Source: Acidobacteriota bacterium (GTDB lineage Bacteria; Acidobacteriota; Blastocatellia; Pyrinomonadales; Pyrinomonadaceae). Taken from it: 64,000 bases of DNA. Shown in pieces: positions 60,074 to 64,000 of this stretch. The first letter of the stretch is position 1. Each line of letters opens with the position of its first letter. The notes under the pieces were generated by a model. That model ran no database searches. It worked only from the letters and a program-made list of their open reading frames with translations, and was not told where the DNA came from. The translations under genes and the position numbers were made by a program. The stretch is from contig QHXQ01000026.1 in NCBI GenBank assembly GCA_003223935.1, positions 1 through 64,000 of the forward strand, given 5' to 3'.

Positions 60074-62338
60074 ATGCTAATCAGAGCGAGAATCACCCAA
60101 CTGTTATTCGGTCTATTACTCATCACGGGCGCGTTGCTGACATCTGCGCGCGCGCAAGGCGTGATCGTGCCCGGCATCTGCGACGATTGCCCGCGCCCGC
60201 CGCGCCCCGTCCAGTTGCCGCGCTCGCTGCCGATCAAGTCGATCAAACTGGACACGAAGATCGCGGCGCAGGTGGCGACCACGCACGTCGAACAAATCTT
60301 TCGCAACGACACGGACGCCGTGCTCGAAGGCACATACTTCTTTCCGGTGCCTGAGACGGCTTCGGTCGCAGAGTTCGCCATCTGGGACGGCAACCGCCGG
60401 CTCGTCGGCGAAGTCCGCTCGCGCGAAGAGGCGCGGCGCATCTACGACGAGATCGTGCGCCGGCAGCGCGATCCGGGACTCCTCGAATACGCGGGCAAGA
60501 ATCTCTTTCAAGCGCGCATCTTCCCGATCCCGCCACACTCGGACAAAAAACTTGAGTTGACTTACACGCAAGTCCTGCGCGCCGAATCGGGCACGGTCGC
60601 TTATCGTTATCCGCTCGGCACGGGCCACAACTTGGTCGAGATCGGCACAGTCTCAGGGCGCGTCGAGATCGAAGGCAAAGACTCTTTGCGCAACATCTAT
60701 TCACCGAGCCACGCGATTGACGTGAACCGCACACGCGAAAGCACGCGCGCCAACATCTCTTTCGAGTCGGCCGCCGGGCGCGAGCCGCAGGACTTTCAAC
60801 TCTTCTACACGATCTCAAATGAAGATTTCGGGCTGTCCCTGCTGACGCACCGTGAGCCGGGCAAGGATGGTTACTTCCTCCTGATGATCTCGCCGAAGGA
60901 CAATTTCAACGAGACCGAGTACGCGGCCAAAGATGTCGTGTTCGTGCTCGACACGTCGGGTTCGATGGCCGAGGAAGGGAAGATGGAGAAGGCGCGCGCG
61001 GCGCTGCTGTTCGGCGTCAAGACCTTGCGCCCGGATGATCGCTTCAACGTCATCTCGTTCGCGGGCGAGGAACATCTGATGGCGAATGGTCTGATCGCCG
61101 CCAACGATCTAGGACGCACGCGCGGCGTCGAGTTCGTGCAAGGCTTGCGCCCGAGCGGCGGCACAAACATCAACGATGCGCTGCTGGCCGCGCTCAAACA
61201 ATTCGACTCAAGCGATCGGCCCAAGTTGCTCGTCTTCCTCACCGACGGCCTGCCTACAGTCGGCGAGACGAACGTTGCGCGCATTGTCGAGAACGCGCGC
61301 AACGCACACGGGCGCGGCGTCCGTCTATTCACTTTCGGCGTCGGTTACGATGTGAACACGGCGCTACTTGATAAGCTGGCGAGCGAGAACGGCGGCGTGC
61401 CCGATTACGTCGAGCCGAAAGAAGACCTCGAAGTTAAAGTGTCGAGCTTCTTCGCGAAGGTCAACTATCCTGTGTTGACCGATCTTGAATTGGACCTGGG
61501 CGGCGTCGAAAGCGATCTGGTCTATCCGCGCGAACTGCCTGATCTGTTTCGCGGCACGCAGATCACTTTGATCGGTCGCTATCGCAACGCGAGCGAACAG
61601 CACGTGCGTCTGCGTCTCACGGGCAAGACCAACGAGCAGACGCGCAGTTTCAATTACGACAACCTAAGTTTCCCGCTCGACACGGACGCGAACGATTTTC
61701 TGCCGCGTCTGTGGGCCACGCGCCGCGTCGGTTGGTTGATGGAACAGATTCGCACGAACGGCGAGCAGAAGGAGTTGGTGGACGAGATCACAGACCTCGG
61801 CACGCGCTACGGCATCGTCACGCCTTACACTTCTTACCTTGCGCTTGAGCAGACCGCCGTCACGCGCGATGTCAATGGCGCGTTCGCCGCTGGCGCGGTG
61901 AACGGGCGGCGCGCGCCTGCCGATCAGCCAACTGCGAGGCGAGGTGTCTTGGGTGGCATCGGCGGCGCAGGCGCGGGCGCGCCACTGCCGAAAGCTGCGG
62001 CGGAAACAGTGACCGTGACCGGCGAAAGCGCGGTGCGCGCGAGTAAAGATGCGCGCACTAAGCAGGAGTCTCTGCGTGCGGAAGATGATGAACGAATGAA
62101 CGTGAACGTGGCGCGCAAGGTCGCGGACAAGACCTTCTACCTGCGCGATGGCGTGTGGACGGATGCGGAGTTCAAAGCGGACGCGCATCTGCCCGAAACG
62201 ACACTCAGCTTTGGCACAGACGCATACTTCGACGCCCTCAAACGCGAGCCAAAGTTGGCCGACTTTTTCGCCTTGGGCGAGCGCGTCGTAGTCGTCTATA
62301 AAGGGCACGTCTATCGCGTCAACGCGGCGACGAAGTGA
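60074..62338 (+). CDS. Secreted VIT- and VWA-domain protein
   Basis: 754 aa from the ATG at 60074, preceded by GAGGA. Signal peptide ends ARAQ. A VIT domain (about 35-165: KIAAQVATTHVEQIFRNDTDAVLEGTYFFPVPE, EVRSREEARRIYDEIVRRQRDPGLLEY) is followed by a VWA domain (about 286-460) with MIDAS LDTSGSM and TDGLPTVGE. A beta-rich segment follows. The end holds a Gly/Ala linker, ETVTVTGESAV, and FYLRDGVWTDAEF, seen in related acidobacterial proteins. VIT/VWA proteins mediate metal-dependent adhesion; marine-type sortase (PEP-CTERM) signals are absent here. Confidence 0.9.
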   Translation: MLIRARITQLLFGLLLITGALLTSARAQGVIVPGICDDCPRPPRPVQLPRSLPIKSIKLDTKIAAQVATTHVEQIFRNDTDAVLEGTYFFPVPETASVAEFAIWDGNRRLVGEVRSREEARRIYDEIVRRQRDPGLLEYAGKNLFQARIFPIPPHSDKKLELTYTQVLRAESGTVAYRYPLGTGHNLVEIGTVSGRVEIEGKDSLRNIYSPSHAIDVNRTRESTRANISFESAAGREPQDFQLFYTISNEDFGLSLLTHREPGKDGYFLLMISPKDNFNETEYAAKDVVFVLDTSGSMAEEGKMEKARAALLFGVKTLRPDDRFNVISFAGEEHLMANGLIAANDLGRTRGVEFVQGLRPSGGTNINDALLAALKQFDSSDRPKLLVFLTDGLPTVGETNVARIVENARNAHGRGVRLFTFGVGYDVNTALLDKLASENGGVPDYVEPKEDLEVKVSSFFAKVNYPVLTDLELDLGGVESDLVYPRELPDLFRGTQITLIGRYRNASEQHVRLRLTGKTNEQTRSFNYDNLSFPLDTDANDFLPRLWATRRVGWLMEQIRTNGEQKELVDEITDLGTRYGIVTPYTSYLALEQTAVTRDVNGAFAAGAVNGRRAPADQPTARRGVLGGIGGAGAGAPLPKAAAETVTVTGESAVRASKDARTKQESLRAEDDERMNVNVARKVADKTFYLRDGVWTDAEFKADAHLPETTLSFGTDAYFDALKREPKLADFFALGERVVVVYKGHVYRVNAATK

Positions 62339-62347
62339 AAAGGGAAG

Positions 62348-62442
62348 GATTTAACCGCAAAGGAGGTGAAGAAGGCCGCCAAGAGCGCAAAGTTTTTCTT
62401 TGCGTCCTTCGCGGTCTTCTCTGCATCTATTGCGGTTAAATC
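62348..62442. repeat. Long imperfect hairpin between the VIT/VWA and Ycf48-like genes
   Basis: GATTTAACCGCAA (62348-62360) pairs perfectly with 62430-62442. The innermost CGCAAAG/CTTTGCG stem closes on a TTTTT loop (62393-62397). The full arms are 45 nt each. Confidence 0.85.
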
Positions 62443-62529
62443 TTTTGCGCGTGCCTTGTCTCGCGGGTGCGAGTTCGTGTACAAACAGTTGGACGCCTCA
62501 CCTCGAAATTTGCAAGCGGAGATCATCGC

Positions 62530-63528
62530 GTGATAACGGCAGAGCAGATCGGTCGGCGGTTCGTGCGCGTGGCAGTCGCCATAATATGTGCGCTCGCGTG
62601 TCTATCGGTTCGCGTCCAAGCGCAGCAAGGTTGGGTGATGACCCGACTCGGCGCGGGCGGACAGGATTTGAACGCAGTCTTTTTTCTCGACAACAGACGC
62701 GGTTGGGTGGCGGGCGATGGCGGGCAGGTCTGGCGCACAGAGGACGGCGGGCGTAGTTGGACGCAGCAGCAGGTCGGTATCACGGAAGCGATCAACGATC
62801 TCTATTTCCGCGACAAAGAGAACGGTTATCTGCTCGCAGGCGGACGCATTCTCAGCACCGCAGACAGCGGCGCAACGTGGCGACAGGTGCGCCAATTTCT
62901 GCCTGATGAATTCGGCGGCGCGCTGCCGGAACTCTACAGCGTTCGCTTCGCCAACAAGAAGAAGGGCTGGATCGTCGGTAATCTTTCGCGTCGTGACGTT
63001 GTGACCGACAGCCTTGTCTTGTTCACCGCCGACGGCGGTGCAACGTGGCAACGCCAGAACGTGCCAACGCGCGACGAATTGATCCACTTAGATTTCGTCG
63101 GCGACAAACGCGGCTGGATCGTCGGCGACAAAGGCACGATCCTGCGTACGCTTGACGGCGGGCAGACATGGACGCGCGCACGCGTCAATACCAATGCGAC
63201 GCTCTATCACGTGGATTTTCTCAACGAAGATCACGGCTGGGCGGTCGGCGCGCGCGGCACGATCCTGCGCACAGATGATGGCGGCGACACGTGGCAGCCC
63301 GTCGTTGCAACGGTCGCGCGCGGCACGCTCTTGAGCATCAGCTTCGTCAACGAAGATGACGGTTGGATCGTCGGACGCGGCGGCACGATCTTGCGCTCAA
63401 GCGACAGCGGGCGCACGTGGGTGCAGCAAGAGAGCGGCACAAAACAGAACCTCTACGCGCTCGTCATGACCAAGAAGCGCGGCGTCGCGGTCGGCGGCGA
63501 CGGGTTGGTGTTGCAGTACGAACGATAA
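62530..63528 (+). CDS. Secreted Ycf48-like beta-propeller protein
   Basis: 332 aa from the GTG at 62530, with GGAG 8 nt upstream and a clean signal peptide ending VQAQ. At least six repeats alternate FxxxxxGWxVGxxGxxxxTxDGGxxW (AVFFLDNRRGWVAGDGGQVWRTEDGG, VDFLNEDHGWAVGARGTILR and others), making a Ycf48-type propeller almost end to end. Role unknown outside photosynthesis; likely periplasmic. Paralogous in fold to the lipoprotein at 988-2208, with backbone-like composition. Confidence 0.88.
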   Translation: MITAEQIGRRFVRVAVAIICALACLSVRVQAQQGWVMTRLGAGGQDLNAVFFLDNRRGWVAGDGGQVWRTEDGGRSWTQQQVGITEAINDLYFRDKENGYLLAGGRILSTADSGATWRQVRQFLPDEFGGALPELYSVRFANKKKGWIVGNLSRRDVVTDSLVLFTADGGATWQRQNVPTRDELIHLDFVGDKRGWIVGDKGTILRTLDGGQTWTRARVNTNATLYHVDFLNEDHGWAVGARGTILRTDDGGDTWQPVVATVARGTLLSISFVNEDDGWIVGRGGTILRSSDSGRTWVQQESGTKQNLYALVMTKKRGVAVGGDGLVLQYER

Positions 63529-63538
63529 GAGGCGAACG

Positions 63539-64000
63539 ATGAAAGATGCGCTCGAAGATTTTCGCCGGACGATTGAGACGGCGGGCGCGCGTCTGCGCGC
63601 GGTTGATGAAGCAGAGAGCCGACGGCCGAAGGGCACGGATAAATGGTCGGCGCGGCAGATCATCGGCCACTTGATTGATTCGGCGGCGAACAATCATCAA
63701 CGGTTCGTGCTCGCGCAGCTTAAAGACGATCTCTTGTTTCCGGGCTACAGCCAAGAAGACTGGGTGCGCGTGCAGCACTACGACGAAGCCGCTTGGCCGT
63801 TGCTCGTCCAACTTTGGGAGAGCTACAACCTGCACCTGTTGCACGTCATGGCCCACACGCCGCCCGCCAAATTGCAGACGCCCTGCACGCAACACACGCT
63901 CGACCGCATCGCTTGGCAGACGGTGAAGGTGAGCGAGCCGGTCACGCTCGAATACCTGATGCGCGACTACATCGGCCATCTGCAACATCACCTACGGCAG
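63539..64000 (+). CDS. DinB-family protein, 3' end outside window
   Basis: 154 codons, still open at the window edge. MKDALEDFRRTIETAGARL starts 11 bp after the previous stop. The DinB four-helix features are visible: KWSARQIIGHLIDSAANNHQRF with the first metal-binding His, and TLEYLMRDYIGHLQHHLRQ with the late His pair (HxxxH). DinB/YfiT proteins bind a divalent metal and include thiol transferases; the reaction here is not known. Confidence 0.85.
   Translation, partial: MKDALEDFRRTIETAGARLRAVDEAESRRPKGTDKWSARQIIGHLIDSAANNHQRFVLAQLKDDLLFPGYSQEDWVRVQHYDEAAWPLLVQLWESYNLHLLHVMAHTPPAKLQTPCTQHTLDRIAWQTVKVSEPVTLEYLMRDYIGHLQHHLRQ

Overview
The window looks like a chromosomal segment of a GC-rich (about 60 %) Gram-negative-type bacterium. 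I infer Acidobacteriota, perhaps Blastocatellia, from the mix of an RHS-type tail, Ycf48-like proteins, a VIT/VWA protein, MglA/roadblock, Rex and a microcompartment; that placement is inference. A conserved chromosomal backbone is interrupted only at the left edge.

Left edge (1-5.5 kb): an AT-richer, gene-poor stretch that reads as a genomic island. It carries the tail of an RHS-like protein, a lipoprotein with Ycf48/BNR-type repeats, debris, and then a decayed Tn7-like module on the minus strand: a tnsE-like fragment, tniQ/tnsD, and tnsC lacking its ATPase half. The module reads away from the 3' end of glmS, which is the geometry of a Tn7 insertion at attTn7. A possible transposon end lies 24 bp beyond the glmS stop.

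5.5-17.4 kb (mostly minus strand): yvcK-glmU-small membrane protein-glmS (UDP-GlcNAc supply), a basic TPR protein, then roadblock + MglA on the plus strand, then rimI-like, queA, YihY family, ruvB, ruvA.

17.6-22.3 kb (plus): rex, two TonB-C-like proteins around a coiled-coil protein, then a compact bacterial microcompartment (BMC) set: class II aldolase, one BMC-H hexamer protein, three tandem BMC-P (EutN/CcmL) pentamer proteins and an unrecognised protein with a C-terminal Cys cluster. No other BMC enzyme is present.

22.4-28.3 kb (minus): FecR-domain Gln-rich protein, LemA, a nucleotidyltransferase-fold protein, a TPM-domain protein, a ZIP transporter.

28.5-45.7 kb (plus): a nearly complete dcw division/cell-wall cluster, mraZ-rsmH-ftsL-ftsI-(no murE)-murF-mraY-murD-ftsW-murG-murC-murB-ftsQ-ftsA-ftsZ, with a good sigma70-type promoter and a three-repeat MraZ operator upstream. 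45.7-56.6 kb continues with an extended Hfq, pdxA, a GspG-like protein, a receiver-domain protein, valS, nadC, a coiled-coil protein and two XdhC-family proteins around an Mpo1-like gene. 56.7-64 kb holds an NTF2-like protein, an MFS exporter, an unrecognised protein, a VIT/VWA protein, a second Ycf48-like protein and a truncated DinB-family gene.

The most striking non-genic feature is a family of at least fifteen intergenic hairpins built from tandem 7-bp units. Each locus has its own heptamer, while architecture and location at gene ends are shared. They are absent from the left island and in two cases (murD, murG) form the C-terminal codons of the upstream gene. No tRNA, rRNA, CRISPR array or intact IS was seen.
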